NCBI GenBank assembly: GCA_026394265.1
Contig: JAPKYO010000024.1
Span: forward strand, 16,971 to 80,970
DNA length: 64,000 nucleotides
Source: Candidatus Bathyarchaeota archaeon
GTDB taxonomy: Archaea; Thermoproteota; Bathyarchaeia; TCS64
Reading direction: 5' to 3'
The notes beneath the pieces were generated by a model, which worked only from the letters and a program-made list of their open reading frames with translations, had not been told where the DNA came from and did not search any database. Position numbers and translations under genes: made by a program. Shown here piece after piece: positions 51,487 to 61,145 of the stretch. Within the stretch, counting starts at the first letter, position 1. Each line of letters starts with the position of its first letter.

Positions 51487-52230
51487 CTACCTTATCGGCA
51501 GCGATACGGTGAAGGTCGTGCCCTTGCCCGTCTCGGTCTCGAAGGAGATCGCGCCGCCGTGTGCCTCAACGGTCCTCTTCGCCGCGGCGAGTCCGAGGCC
51601 GTAGCCCCCCCTCTTCTTGGCGCCGAAGGCGATGAATATCTTGTCTCTTATTTGCTCGGGTATCCCCGTTCCAGTGTCCCCCACCTTTACGACGACCCCG
51701 TCACCGTCGATGCGCGTGGACACGTGGAGCATCCCACCGTTGGGCATCGCCTCGACGGCGTTCTTCAAAACGATGGTAAAGACGCGCCGGATCTTGCCGA
51801 TGTCCAACATTATATCGGGAATACCTGGATCAAGACTCTTCGAGACTGTGACACCCGTCGGCACGGTGATGTCCTCGAAGCTCTTCTCGATCAGCCTGTT
51901 GACGTTGCCCTTCATCAACGTGATCTCGTGGCCGCGATAATACTCCCTGAAGCCGTCGAGAAGCCCCGTCGCCTGCTTCAAGGCCTCGCTGATCTTGGGA
52001 TAGTAGGTCGTATCCCCCGGCTTCCTCTCCATGAGGAAGAGGCTGTTCGTGATGATCTGAAGGGGTCCCCTGAGGTCGTGTGCCAGCTCCGACGAGACCC
52101 TCGTCATCTCCGCCTGGAACTCCGCCTTGGCGCGTTCATCTACCGAGGCCTGTAGCTCCTCGTATCGCCGCTCACTCTCAGCTAGGGCACGTCGAAGTTC
52201 CTCGATGGACTTTGGCTCAGCCTCCCTCAT
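51487..52230 (-). CDS. Soluble sensor histidine kinase
   Basis: 247 residues. An N-terminal coiled coil leads to a HisKA H-box (LAHDLRGPLQIITNS, phospho-acceptor His near 52) and an HATPase_c domain: N-box VLKNAVEAMPNG, G1 VGDTGTGIPE, G2 GYGLGLAAAKRTVEAHGG. No membrane segment, PAS or other sensor domain, so the signal enters by another protein. No response regulator gene is adjacent in the window; an orphan kinase. Confidence 0.85.
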   Translation of the reverse strand: MREAEPKSIEELRRALAESERRYEELQASVDERAKAEFQAEMTRVSSELAHDLRGPLQIITNSLFLMERKPGDTTYYPKISEALKQATGLLDGFREYYRGHEITLMKGNVNRLIEKSFEDITVPTGVTVSKSLDPGIPDIMLDIGKIRRVFTIVLKNAVEAMPNGGMLHVSTRIDGDGVVVKVGDTGTGIPEQIRDKIFIAFGAKKRGGYGLGLAAAKRTVEAHGGAISFETETGKGTTFTVSLPIR

Positions 52231-52349
52231 GCCCTTTCCCCAGCATTCTACAGGCGCTCAACAGAATATATCCATCTTATGGATTTGAAAGATGATAACC
52301 CTTAAACCGGGGTTGCGGGAGACTGTAGCCTACCCTTGAGGTTAGGATA

Positions 52350-53219
52350 GTGAGCAAGAACCAGTCAGCGACGGCGGCGATCATCGGCGGATTCATAGTA
52401 TTCTGCCTAAAGCTTGCAGCTTTCTTCATCTCGGGCTCCGTGGCGCTCCTCTCAGACGCGCTGGAGTCCATAGTCAACATAATCGCCTCATTCATGATGT
52501 TCATATCCATCCGCATCTCGGGGGCACCCGCCGACGTGGACCACCCCTACGGCCACGAGAAAGTGGAGAACATCTCCGCATTCGTAGAGGGCGCGCTCGT
52601 CATCGTCGCCGGGCTCCTGATCGCCTACACCGCCATCGGCAGGCTGTTCAACCCCGTCGAGCTCGGCAGCATAGACATCGCCCTCGGCATCTCCCTGCTC
52701 GCCACCGTGACAAACGGGGGGCTGTCACTCTACCTTATGAGGTCGGCCAAGGCCCACGGCTCGATGGCCCTCGAAGGCGACGCCAAACACCTACTATCCG
52801 ATGTGCTCTCCTCCATAGGCGTCGTAATCGGCCTCTTCATCGCCAGCCTCACAGGATGGACCATACTCGACCCACTCCTCGCCCTCGTCATGGCATGCAT
52901 CGTCTTCAAGATGGGCACAGAACTCGTACTCAAGGCAGGAAACGGCCTACTCGACCAGGCGGCCGACGACGAGCAGAAGAAGATCGAAGACCTACTGAAC
53001 GCCCACCACCCCCAGTTCGTCGACTACCACAACGTGAAGACCCGCCGCAGCGGCAACAAGGTATTCGCGGAGCTACACCTGATCGTCGACCCCAACCTCA
53101 CCGTCCAGAAGGCACACGACCTCACCAAGCACCTAGAGGAGGAGCTGCATCAGGAGATGCCCGAAGTCAGCCTCACCATCCACGTCGAGCCCCCAAAGGC
53201 CCACGGCGACTCCGACTGA
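52350..53219 (+). CDS. Cation diffusion facilitator (CDF) metal exporter
   Basis: 289 residues: six membrane helices then a cytoplasmic domain. Metal-site signatures: SDALESIVNI (TM2, Asp), HPYGHEKVE (loop His), GDAKHLLSDVLSS (TM5, His and Asp), and a C-terminal domain ending in HVEPPKAHGD. Exports Zn2+, Fe2+, Co2+ or Mn2+ in exchange for H+. The TM2 and TM5 sites with D/E-x3-H/D suggest Zn2+/Fe2+ type. GTG start. Confidence 0.88.
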   Translation: MSKNQSATAAIIGGFIVFCLKLAAFFISGSVALLSDALESIVNIIASFMMFISIRISGAPADVDHPYGHEKVENISAFVEGALVIVAGLLIAYTAIGRLFNPVELGSIDIALGISLLATVTNGGLSLYLMRSAKAHGSMALEGDAKHLLSDVLSSIGVVIGLFIASLTGWTILDPLLALVMACIVFKMGTELVLKAGNGLLDQAADDEQKKIEDLLNAHHPQFVDYHNVKTRRSGNKVFAELHLIVDPNLTVQKAHDLTKHLEEELHQEMPEVSLTIHVEPPKAHGDSD

Positions 53220-53261
53220 GTTTTTCAACTAGAAGCCGCACCCAGATACAGGTGCAGCCAC

Positions 53262-54038
53262 TTGGGCAACATAATCGACAAGTTCTCCCTCAAGAAGCAG
53301 GTTGGGATAGTCACAGGCGGGGGGCAGGGGCTGGGTAAGGTCTTCAGCCTCGCCTTCGCCGAGGCGGGTGCAGACGTCGTCGTCGCCGAACTAAACCACG
53401 AGACCGGCCCCGAGACCGCCAAAGAGATAGAGGCAATGGGGCGTAGGTCCCTCTTCGTCGAGACCGACGTCAGGAGTAGCCTCAGCATAGAGGCCATGGT
53501 CGAGAAGACCGTCGAGCGCTTCGGTCGCATAGACTTCCTCATGAACAACGCCGGCATAGTCAAGTGGTGCCCAGCCGAATCTGTCACCGAGAAGGACTGG
53601 CGGGAGGTCATAGACGTCAACCTCAACGGCCTCTTCTACTGCAGCCAGGCCGCGGCGAGGCAGATGATCAAGCAGAGGAGCGGGTGCATCATCAACATAG
53701 CCTCGATGTCCGGCTACATAGTGAATCGCCCGCAGCCGCAGGCGAGCTACAACGCCTCCAAGGCGGCGGTCATCCACCTGACGCGTAGCCTAGCCGCGGA
53801 GTGGGCGCCCCACAACATACGCGTAAACGCCATCGCCCCCGGCTACATGGACACCGCGATGACCCACAAGGCATTCGAGGACCCCGCTTACGGTCCCATC
53901 TGGACCGACGGGATACCCATGCGCCGCCCGGGCCGCCCCGAGGAGCTCGCCCCCCTCGCTGTTTTCCTCGCCTCCGAGGCCTCAAGCTACGTGACGGGCT
54001 CAACGATTCTCATAGACGGCGGATACACGGCCTGGTAG
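53262..54038 (+). CDS. Short-chain dehydrogenase/reductase
   Basis: 258 residues, classical SDR. Cofactor motif TGGGQGLG (near 19), NNAGIV (near 93), catalytic Ser in NIASMSGYI and Tyr-x3-Lys in SYNASKAAV (near 165), ending in STILIDGGYTAW. Reduces or oxidises an alcohol/ketone with NAD(P); the Glu following strand 2 (VVVAELN) suggests NAD+. TTG start at 53262. Confidence 0.88.
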   Translation: MGNIIDKFSLKKQVGIVTGGGQGLGKVFSLAFAEAGADVVVAELNHETGPETAKEIEAMGRRSLFVETDVRSSLSIEAMVEKTVERFGRIDFLMNNAGIVKWCPAESVTEKDWREVIDVNLNGLFYCSQAAARQMIKQRSGCIINIASMSGYIVNRPQPQASYNASKAAVIHLTRSLAAEWAPHNIRVNAIAPGYMDTAMTHKAFEDPAYGPIWTDGIPMRRPGRPEELAPLAVFLASEASSYVTGSTILIDGGYTAW

Positions 54039-54135
54039 CCCATTCTTTATATATACCCCGTGTCCCTCCCCTTTAAAAGAGCTAAAGTATTATTATTTTT
54101 AAACATTAAACGACTCTATCTTTCTGGGAAACGCA

Positions 54136-57117
54136 TTGAACCTAGATATAGTTTTCCCAAAGAGTGGAAAGAAAATCACATCGATGACAGCGATAGGACT
54201 ACTCGTCCTATCCGCGCTGCTTCCTGCGATGATGACTGTGAGCGCCGTAACGCCGCCGTCCCTAGGTGGGGACTATTACTCGGTAAACGGCGTCCTAGAC
54301 ACTGACACCTACACCCTCTACCCCTGGGATGATTCGAGCATCAACATCGGCTTCTCCAAATACGGTGAGCTGATCAGCGCAGACGATTCTGTCGGCCTAG
54401 AGTACAAGGGCATCGACGCCTTCGCCAGCTCCGTAGTCCCACAGAACCAGTGGAACAACGGCTGGCTGATGGACATACACTGGGTCGACAACGGCTGCCT
54501 CCAGAACATCTGGGCATACGCCCTCTTCTCCGACTGGGTGACCGCCGGAGGAAGCTGGCGGCAGAACCAGATGAGCTACGACGCCTCAGCCGCCGGTGAC
54601 ATACACGGCGGACGCCGAACAAACGGCTTCGCCGTATCCGACCCCATACAGGTCGTATACGACGGACCACGCAAGGCCATCTACCTACTCCAGACCCACA
54701 TCTACGACAAGGCCCCCGGAGAAGCCGGCGGATGCGAACTCGTCGAACTGACGATCCAACTCGTCTTCGACAAAGTCCAGAAGGACTTGATGGAGATCAA
54801 GGACATCAAACGCATCTGCGGCCCCGACAAGGTAGTCGGCCCCCTCCAGATAGAGTTCAGCCAGAGGGGCGAATGGGACCTTGGCAGCTCCACACTCAAC
54901 AACGAGAAGACCTATGCCGAGTTCTACGACAACCTAGAGACCGTATATGACGAACACCCCTTCTTCTCAACGGAAGAAGACGTGACCTACGACCTCTGCC
55001 AGATGCTCAACACGCAGACCAGCCTAGTCGGATACGCCGCCTTCTGGCCCCAACTCACATCCAAGTGGGTCACCGGGACCAAGACGCTCCCAATCGTGAG
55101 CGTATTCGGCACAGCCGACAAGCTGACGAGCCTCGAAACCTTCAGCCACGACGTCACCGTCCCAATGGAGTGGTCCTATCCACCAGACGAATACCCCTGG
55201 GTCAAGTTCTTCACGTATGAGAACGAGACCACCGCGAGGACGACCATATTCCTACCCTACGCCCCCGAGACGTACCCCACCGGCGCCGGTGAAATGACGG
55301 AGATCCCATGGGTCTTCGTCTGGGACACCGCCAACGCCTGCTGGCAGGAACTCAACCTCGGACCCGACTGGAAGTGGATCAACGTCCCAACTGAGGACCT
55401 CCCACTCGGCATCGACGTAAACCAGGCCGTACAGCTACAGTACCCCATCCCCTCCACATTCGGCAAACAGTACCTAGTCCTCTACAAGATGGAGGCCAAG
55501 GGCGCCATAACACACACAAACATCGCACCCCTCGAATGCACCTCACCCAGCCTCTTCGAAGATGAGACCTACATCCCATCCTACGGCATGTACACCGAGC
55601 CCGCGGCACCCTTCGTCATCGGCGAATGGGACTTCGAGCTTGACTTCGACCACGTCGAGAACTCGACGCACCAGTTCCGCTGCGTGAGCGTCTACGGACT
55701 CACCGACCTCAACAATGCAGTCGACCCCGACCAGCACATCAAGGTCGGCGAAACAACCGTTGACGGCTTCAGGATCGACAGCGAGGTCCAGTACCAGCTA
55801 GCAAAGACCTTCAACCCCATCGACCTCAACGACGCAGCCGAGAAGGACACATTCAGGTGGTGCCAGAAGGGAGACCTCACCACCACGATAACGCTCACCG
55901 CACAAAACCACGACAAGTACGGCAACGAGTACCCCGAGTGCCCGCTGCAGAGCCTCTGGATACCCAGCAAGTGGGGCGCATACTGCAACGACTCCGAGAA
56001 GGTACTCCTGCTCGACTCAGCCGGCGCTGCTGAGCCGCTCCTGCTTACACGCGGAACACAGTACACCATAGGCGGAGCACCGTGGACCATCACTCTCAAC
56101 CCATCCAAGATACCCGGCTACAGCGCATACGACTACTACAAGATCCTCTACACGACAAAGGTTGTCAGCACCCAGTCCAGCCTGCATGACGGACGCTACG
56201 AGTGGCTCGTGGTCGGCGAGACCAGCCACGCAAGCGACTCCATAGGCTCAGCCATGCTCGGCGTCGGATACGCCGACTGGAAGGACGTGGAGGTCTGGAT
56301 AAGCGCACTCGACGTCGAGAGCGAATCCTACGGCCCATCCATCCCGCAGGTACTCAGACGCTTCGCCACCATGCAGCACAACAGGCTCGACTACCAGTAC
56401 GCCAGCGACGAGGGAGACGCACGCTACGCCTTCCGCGACGACTGGTCAACCCCAGAGGACTGGGACATGCAGACCACCATCAACCCATACGCGATCTCTA
56501 GCAGCAACATCATCGTCGTCGGCGGCCCCATCAACAACGCCGCCGCCAGCTACTGGAACGACTTCACGGACGCGCTCGTCTTCACCAACTACGGCTCAGG
56601 CTACTACGCACCCGGCTGCTGGGCACGCACCAGCCAGCCAAGCCTCAGCACACTCAGCCTACGCGGGACAGACATGGACACCCTCGCCATCGACGACCTC
56701 TGGTACAACAGCGCCACGACAGAGGACACATACGGCTACTCCATAGTATCCGTCTACAAGGACCTCAACGAGACCGTCGGCCTAGTCGTCTACGGCTACA
56801 CGGCCGAGGACACATACTACACCTGCTACGCCCTACGCGGCGGACTGCTCGCCTGGTTCCAGAACCTAGACGAGGGAGTAACCACGGTAGTCCTCGAGAT
56901 CAACTACAGCAGCCTGCACCCCGTCACCTTCCACGTGAGGGAGTGCCTCGGCCCATTCACCGAGACCACGGGCTTCGACACCAGCTTCAAGACCACAGAG
57001 TACAGCCAGAACTTCACCATCGCCGCGACGGCGGTGACAGACGAAGCAAAGAGCCGCGAAATCTGCTACAAGCTAGTAGACATAGACTGGTGCGGACAGG
57101 TCCACCCCGACCCATAG
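54136..57117 (+). CDS. Large secreted (S-layer-type) protein
   Basis: 993 residues. Signal peptide MTAIGLLVLSALLPAM, cleavage likely after VSA. The mature protein is acidic, aromatic- and Cys-rich, with several putative N-glycosylation sites. Near residue 790 SSNIIVVGGPINNAAA resembles the VGGP..N segment of archaeal S-layer proteins. No membrane helix at the C-terminus, unlike the protein at 37030. TTG start at 54136 lies about 30 bp after a TATA-like AT stretch (54095-54105). Function as surface-layer or cell-envelope component is inferred. Confidence 0.75.
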   Translation: MNLDIVFPKSGKKITSMTAIGLLVLSALLPAMMTVSAVTPPSLGGDYYSVNGVLDTDTYTLYPWDDSSINIGFSKYGELISADDSVGLEYKGIDAFASSVVPQNQWNNGWLMDIHWVDNGCLQNIWAYALFSDWVTAGGSWRQNQMSYDASAAGDIHGGRRTNGFAVSDPIQVVYDGPRKAIYLLQTHIYDKAPGEAGGCELVELTIQLVFDKVQKDLMEIKDIKRICGPDKVVGPLQIEFSQRGEWDLGSSTLNNEKTYAEFYDNLETVYDEHPFFSTEEDVTYDLCQMLNTQTSLVGYAAFWPQLTSKWVTGTKTLPIVSVFGTADKLTSLETFSHDVTVPMEWSYPPDEYPWVKFFTYENETTARTTIFLPYAPETYPTGAGEMTEIPWVFVWDTANACWQELNLGPDWKWINVPTEDLPLGIDVNQAVQLQYPIPSTFGKQYLVLYKMEAKGAITHTNIAPLECTSPSLFEDETYIPSYGMYTEPAAPFVIGEWDFELDFDHVENSTHQFRCVSVYGLTDLNNAVDPDQHIKVGETTVDGFRIDSEVQYQLAKTFNPIDLNDAAEKDTFRWCQKGDLTTTITLTAQNHDKYGNEYPECPLQSLWIPSKWGAYCNDSEKVLLLDSAGAAEPLLLTRGTQYTIGGAPWTITLNPSKIPGYSAYDYYKILYTTKVVSTQSSLHDGRYEWLVVGETSHASDSIGSAMLGVGYADWKDVEVWISALDVESESYGPSIPQVLRRFATMQHNRLDYQYASDEGDARYAFRDDWSTPEDWDMQTTINPYAISSSNIIVVGGPINNAAASYWNDFTDALVFTNYGSGYYAPGCWARTSQPSLSTLSLRGTDMDTLAIDDLWYNSATTEDTYGYSIVSVYKDLNETVGLVVYGYTAEDTYYTCYALRGGLLAWFQNLDEGVTTVVLEINYSSLHPVTFHVRECLGPFTETTGFDTSFKTTEYSQNFTIAATAVTDEAKSREICYKLVDIDWCGQVHPDP

Positions 57118-57151
57118 AACCCCCCTCCTCCCTTTTTCTCACCCAGCCCCC

Positions 57152-58339
57152 CTAGGGCTGAGTCTTCTCCCTAAGCTGAAGGACGAGCAGCAGGTTGACC
57201 ACAAGCATCGCCGCGCCCACGTAGAAGGCCGCGACGTAGCCGAAGGGCACACCCGCGAGGGTCAGCACAGCGGTGAAGAATATGGGGCCCACGACGCCGC
57301 CGAAGTCGAAGAAGGTCCTGTAGGTGCCGATAGCCATGCCCCGGGACGCGCCGGGCACCGAGTCCGCTATGAAGGCCGGCGTCACCCCGTAGACGATGCC
57401 CCAGAAGAACCCGTTAAGGAACATCATCGGCAGCATCCACTCGAAGGACTGAGTCAGCGCGAGCCCCACCAGGCTCAGGGCGCCTACGACGAAGCCCCCC
57501 GCGAGCACCCTCCTCCTCCCCAGCCTGTCGGAGAGGGTCCCACCGAAGAGGTTCCCCGAGATGTTCCCCGCGGTGCTCAGCGAGACGAGAAGCCCGTACC
57601 CCGCGAGGCTGAAGGCGAGCTGCTCAGTCACGTACAGCGGCATCAGCGTCCCCATGAGGCCGTTGTTCATCATCATGCAGACGAAGTTGATCAGGCAGCA
57701 CGCCACGAGTGTCCTGTTTAGAAGCCCCTTGAGCACGGCGCGGCTCGGCAGCACCGATGAGAGGCTCCCCGGCACGAGCTGCTGCCCGCTGCCCCTGACG
57801 AGGAGCACGACGCCGAGCGCCGCGAGCCCTACGGCGGAACTGATGAGGAAGTTCACGCGCAGCCCGAGGGAGGCCGCGAGGAAGCCCGCCGCCGTCTGCC
57901 CCAGGAAGCTCCCCGTCAACTCCACCGCCTGGAAGAGGCCGAGGTACTTGCCGCGTGTCTTGTTTGGGAATAGGCTCGCGACATACGTCATGCCTATGCA
58001 GAAGTAGCTCGCGTCCCCCACTCCCCAGAGGGCGCGGGCCACGATGAGCACGCCGATGTCCGTCGTCAGGTAGCAGGCGAGTGCCCCGAATATGCCGAAG
58101 AAGCGCCCGACTATCAGCAGCCTGCGTATGGCTATCCTGTCGCTGAGCACCCCGATGGGGAACTCCGCCATCATCCGGACGACGAAGTAGCCGGAGACGG
58201 CGAGGCCGACGAGGAATATGGGGGCGGTGAACTCTTTGCGCACGAAGGGGGCGAAGATGGGCTGGACGAGGCCACCGGCGAACATCGTCAGCGTCCCCCC
58301 GATGATCATGAGGAGATACTCGCGGCTCTCGGGCTTCAA
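57152..58339 (-). CDS. MFS transporter
   Basis: 395 residues, 12 membrane helices in two halves with the MFS loop signature GVLSDRIAIRRLLIVG (loop 2-3) and GTLSDRLGRRRVLAGG (loop 8-9). Transports an unknown small molecule. ATG start at 58339, divergent from the PyrI-PyrE gene. Confidence 0.88.
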   Translation of the reverse strand: MKPESREYLLMIIGGTLTMFAGGLVQPIFAPFVRKEFTAPIFLVGLAVSGYFVVRMMAEFPIGVLSDRIAIRRLLIVGRFFGIFGALACYLTTDIGVLIVARALWGVGDASYFCIGMTYVASLFPNKTRGKYLGLFQAVELTGSFLGQTAAGFLAASLGLRVNFLISSAVGLAALGVVLLVRGSGQQLVPGSLSSVLPSRAVLKGLLNRTLVACCLINFVCMMMNNGLMGTLMPLYVTEQLAFSLAGYGLLVSLSTAGNISGNLFGGTLSDRLGRRRVLAGGFVVGALSLVGLALTQSFEWMLPMMFLNGFFWGIVYGVTPAFIADSVPGASRGMAIGTYRTFFDFGGVVGPIFFTAVLTLAGVPFGYVAAFYVGAAMLVVNLLLVLQLREKTQP

Positions 58340-58432
58340 CGGGGGTCGCGGATACCGATGCCCCGCGCGGATTTAAACACAGAGCCCGTGCCTCAGATAA
58401 GTTTTTCAGCCCACGCCCACCGAACTCTTCCG

Positions 58433-59668
58433 GTGGATTCTACGAGCAAACGGGAGCTACTCGTCAGCAAGATAGAGAACGGGATAGTCATCGACCACAT
58501 CCCCTCGGGGAAGGCCTTCCAGGTCCTCCGCCTCCTCAAGGTGGAGCCCGACGCCCAGGCGCTCATCGCCCAGAACGTCGAGAGCAAGACGATGGGCAGG
58601 AAGGACCTGATAAAGATCGAGGGCACCTACCTCACCAGCACGCAGATTGACCTCATCGCGTTCCTCGCCCCCGACGCCACCCTAAACATCATACAGGACT
58701 GGGACGTGAAGGAGAAGAGGCGGATACAGCTGCCGAAGCAGGTCGAGGGCATATTCAGGTGTCCCAACCCACTCTGCCCCACCAACGCGCCCTTCAGCAC
58801 CTTCAAGACAAACTTCAAGGTCGAGAAGGGGGAGCGCATCGAGGAGACCAAGCTCAACTGCACCTACTGCGGGAGCATAAGCTACTACGGCCCAGTCTTC
58901 GACCAGCTGACGAAGGACGGCTTCAGCATAGAGGGGAGCGGCCTCGTAAGCCAGGAGAAGATCGAGCGCGTCCTCCTCGACGCCCTCATCAAGGGGGGCG
59001 CACTAAGGTTCCCAGCCACCCCCAAGGAGCTGTTTCTGCTCAAGAGCGGGCGCAAGAGCCCCTACTTCGTCAACCTCGGCGCCCTCACCGACGGTGAGAG
59101 CCTCGGCAAGCTCAAGTGGGCATTCGCCAGCTACATCGCCCTACAGATGGAGAAGGGTGAGCTAGCCGACTTCGACTACGTCTTCGGCCCAAGCTACAAG
59201 GGCATAAGCCTCGCCGCCCTCACATGCGAGGGGCTCAGGGAACTCTACGGCATGAAGAAGCGCTTCATGTACGACAGGAAGGAGGAGAAGAGCTACGGCG
59301 ACATGACCGCGGACAAGGTCATTGTCGGCGCAGGCTACTACAAGCCCGGGCAGCGCATACTCGTGGTAGACGACACCATCACCACGGGCGCCACGAAGAT
59401 AGACACGTTCGAGAAGCTCCACCTCCTGCAAGACCACAAGGTCGTCGGCCTCATCATCGCCGTCGACAGGCAGGAGAAGATGGGGGACGCCGACTACATC
59501 GAGGCGAAGACCCCAACCGAGAACATAGAGGAGGAGCTGGGCATCAGAGTCTTCAGCATCCAGAACATCAAGACCATCTACGGCCTCATCAAGGAGGGGC
59601 TCGACCCCGAGATGAAGAGGCTCTGGCTGGAGTACTACAACAAGTACGGCATCGTGAAGCTGGAGTAA
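58433..59668 (+). CDS. pyrE: Aspartate carbamoyltransferase regulatory chain - orotate PRTase fusion
   Basis: 411 residues from GTG 58433. The first 150 residues are a complete ATCase regulatory chain (PyrI): allosteric domain VSKIENGIVIDHIPSGKAFQ and zinc domain with Cys110, Cys115, Cys143, Cys146, the same spacing as C109/C114/C138/C141 of E. coli PyrI. The rest is orotate phosphoribosyltransferase (PyrE) with RKSPYFVNLGAL and the PRPP loop VVDDTITTGAT (311-321). It converts orotate and PRPP to OMP, while the PyrI part could bind CTP/ATP or the ATCase catalytic chain. pyrB is not in the window. A TATA-like box near 58398 supports this start. Confidence 0.85.
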   Translation: MDSTSKRELLVSKIENGIVIDHIPSGKAFQVLRLLKVEPDAQALIAQNVESKTMGRKDLIKIEGTYLTSTQIDLIAFLAPDATLNIIQDWDVKEKRRIQLPKQVEGIFRCPNPLCPTNAPFSTFKTNFKVEKGERIEETKLNCTYCGSISYYGPVFDQLTKDGFSIEGSGLVSQEKIERVLLDALIKGGALRFPATPKELFLLKSGRKSPYFVNLGALTDGESLGKLKWAFASYIALQMEKGELADFDYVFGPSYKGISLAALTCEGLRELYGMKKRFMYDRKEEKSYGDMTADKVIVGAGYYKPGQRILVVDDTITTGATKIDTFEKLHLLQDHKVVGLIIAVDRQEKMGDADYIEAKTPTENIEEELGIRVFSIQNIKTIYGLIKEGLDPEMKRLWLEYYNKYGIVKLE

Positions 59669-59705
59669 GGTAACCTATTTTATCCGCCGCCCCGTTTCCT
59701 CAGCC

Positions 59706-61091
59706 ATGGAGCATTTTGATGTCCTCGTCGTCGGCTCGGGCTCCGGGATGACCATCGTCGAGGGCGCCCTCAACAAGGGGCTCAGGGTCGCTATCGTCGA
59801 GAAGGACCAACTCGGGGGCACGTGCCTGAACAGGGGCTGCATCCCCAGCAAGATGGTGCTCTACCCAACCGACGTCGTGCAGGAGATCAAGCACGTTGCC
59901 TCCCTTGGGGTCAAGGCGACCATAGACGACGTCGACTTCCAAGCCATCATGGACCGCATGAGGCGCAGCGTCGCCGAGGACCGACACCACATGGAGGAGG
60001 GCGTCAAACACGCCGAGAAGCTCGCCTACTACCCGGTGAGCGGCGAGTTCACCGGCGACTACCGGATGAGGGTCGGCGCCGAGGAGATCGAGGCGACGAA
60101 CATCTTCCTCGTCTCGGGCGCCCGCCCCGAGATACCGCCGATAAAGGGGCTCGACAAGGTGAGCTACCTCACCAGCAGGGACGTCTGGGACATGAAGCAG
60201 CCCCCCGAGAGCATGATAATCATCGGGGGCGGCTACATAGCCGCCGAGATGGCCCACTTCTTCAGCGGCGTAGGCGTAGAGGTCAAGATACTCAGCAGGA
60301 GCCCCCGCCTCCTCAGGCACGAGGAGCCCGAGATCGGCGAGACCCTCACGCAGGCGCTCAGAACACGCATGGTGGTGAGGACCGGTGTCGAGTTCGTCGA
60401 GGTGAACGAGACCGGCGGCATCAAGGAGGTCACGGTGAAGGAGGAGAAGGGGGAGAAGCGCATCTACCGCGCCGACAGCATCCTCGTCGCCGCGGGGCAA
60501 CGCGGGAACGCGGACCTCCTACACGTTGAGAAGACGGGAGTGCAGGCGGACGACCATGGCTACATAAAGGTCAACGAGTTCTACGAGACGGGGAAGCCCC
60601 GGATCTGGGCATTCGGGGACGCCATTGGGAGGGCGATGTTCAAGCACGTCGCCAACAGGGAGGCTGAGCTCGTCTGGCACGGCTTCGACCACGATCACAA
60701 GCAGGCGCTCGACTACGACAAGGTCCCTTACGCCATATTCAGTTGGCCGCAGGTCGCCGGCGTTGGCATCACGGAGGAGGAGGCCGCGCGGAGGGGGCTG
60801 AAGTACCTCGTCGGGGGGTACGCTTACGGGGACACCGCATACGGCTCCGCGATGGGTGAGGAGGACGGATTCGTCAAGCTCATGGTCGAGGAGGAGACCT
60901 ACAGGATCCTTGGGTGCCACATCGTGGGGCCGCACGCCGCCATACTCATACACGAGGTCATCGTCGCCATGAACGCCGGGGACGGCTCAGTCTACCCACT
61001 CGTCGATGCCATGCACATCCACCCCGCCCTAAGCGAGGTCGTGCAACGCGCCGTCTGGCACCTACAGAAGCCGGGGCACAACCACGCGTAG
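59706..61091 (+). CDS. Dihydrolipoamide dehydrogenase-like flavoprotein
   Basis: 461 residues, class I pyridine nucleotide-disulfide oxidoreductase. FAD site VLVVGSGSGMTIVEG (near 6), redox-active pair GGTCLNRGCIPSK (near 38), NAD(P) site IIIGGGYIAAEMA (near 172), and C-terminal HIHPALSEVVQRA with the catalytic His and Glu. Could be a lipoamide dehydrogenase, mercuric reductase-like or CoA-disulfide-type enzyme; no 2-oxoacid dehydrogenase genes are nearby. ATG start. Confidence 0.85.
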   Translation: MEHFDVLVVGSGSGMTIVEGALNKGLRVAIVEKDQLGGTCLNRGCIPSKMVLYPTDVVQEIKHVASLGVKATIDDVDFQAIMDRMRRSVAEDRHHMEEGVKHAEKLAYYPVSGEFTGDYRMRVGAEEIEATNIFLVSGARPEIPPIKGLDKVSYLTSRDVWDMKQPPESMIIIGGGYIAAEMAHFFSGVGVEVKILSRSPRLLRHEEPEIGETLTQALRTRMVVRTGVEFVEVNETGGIKEVTVKEEKGEKRIYRADSILVAAGQRGNADLLHVEKTGVQADDHGYIKVNEFYETGKPRIWAFGDAIGRAMFKHVANREAELVWHGFDHDHKQALDYDKVPYAIFSWPQVAGVGITEEEAARRGLKYLVGGYAYGDTAYGSAMGEEDGFVKLMVEEETYRILGCHIVGPHAAILIHEVIVAMNAGDGSVYPLVDAMHIHPALSEVVQRAVWHLQKPGHNHA

Positions 61092-61145
61092 TCGAGACCG
61101 TTATATTCCCCAGTTTTCCACCTCCCCCTAGGAGATGGTTATGCC

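Noticed and set aside
59700..60500. 266-residue minus-strand frame opposite the flavoprotein gene
   Set aside because: Antisense shadow rich in Ala, Leu, Asp and His, no domain; the plus-strand gene is clear.
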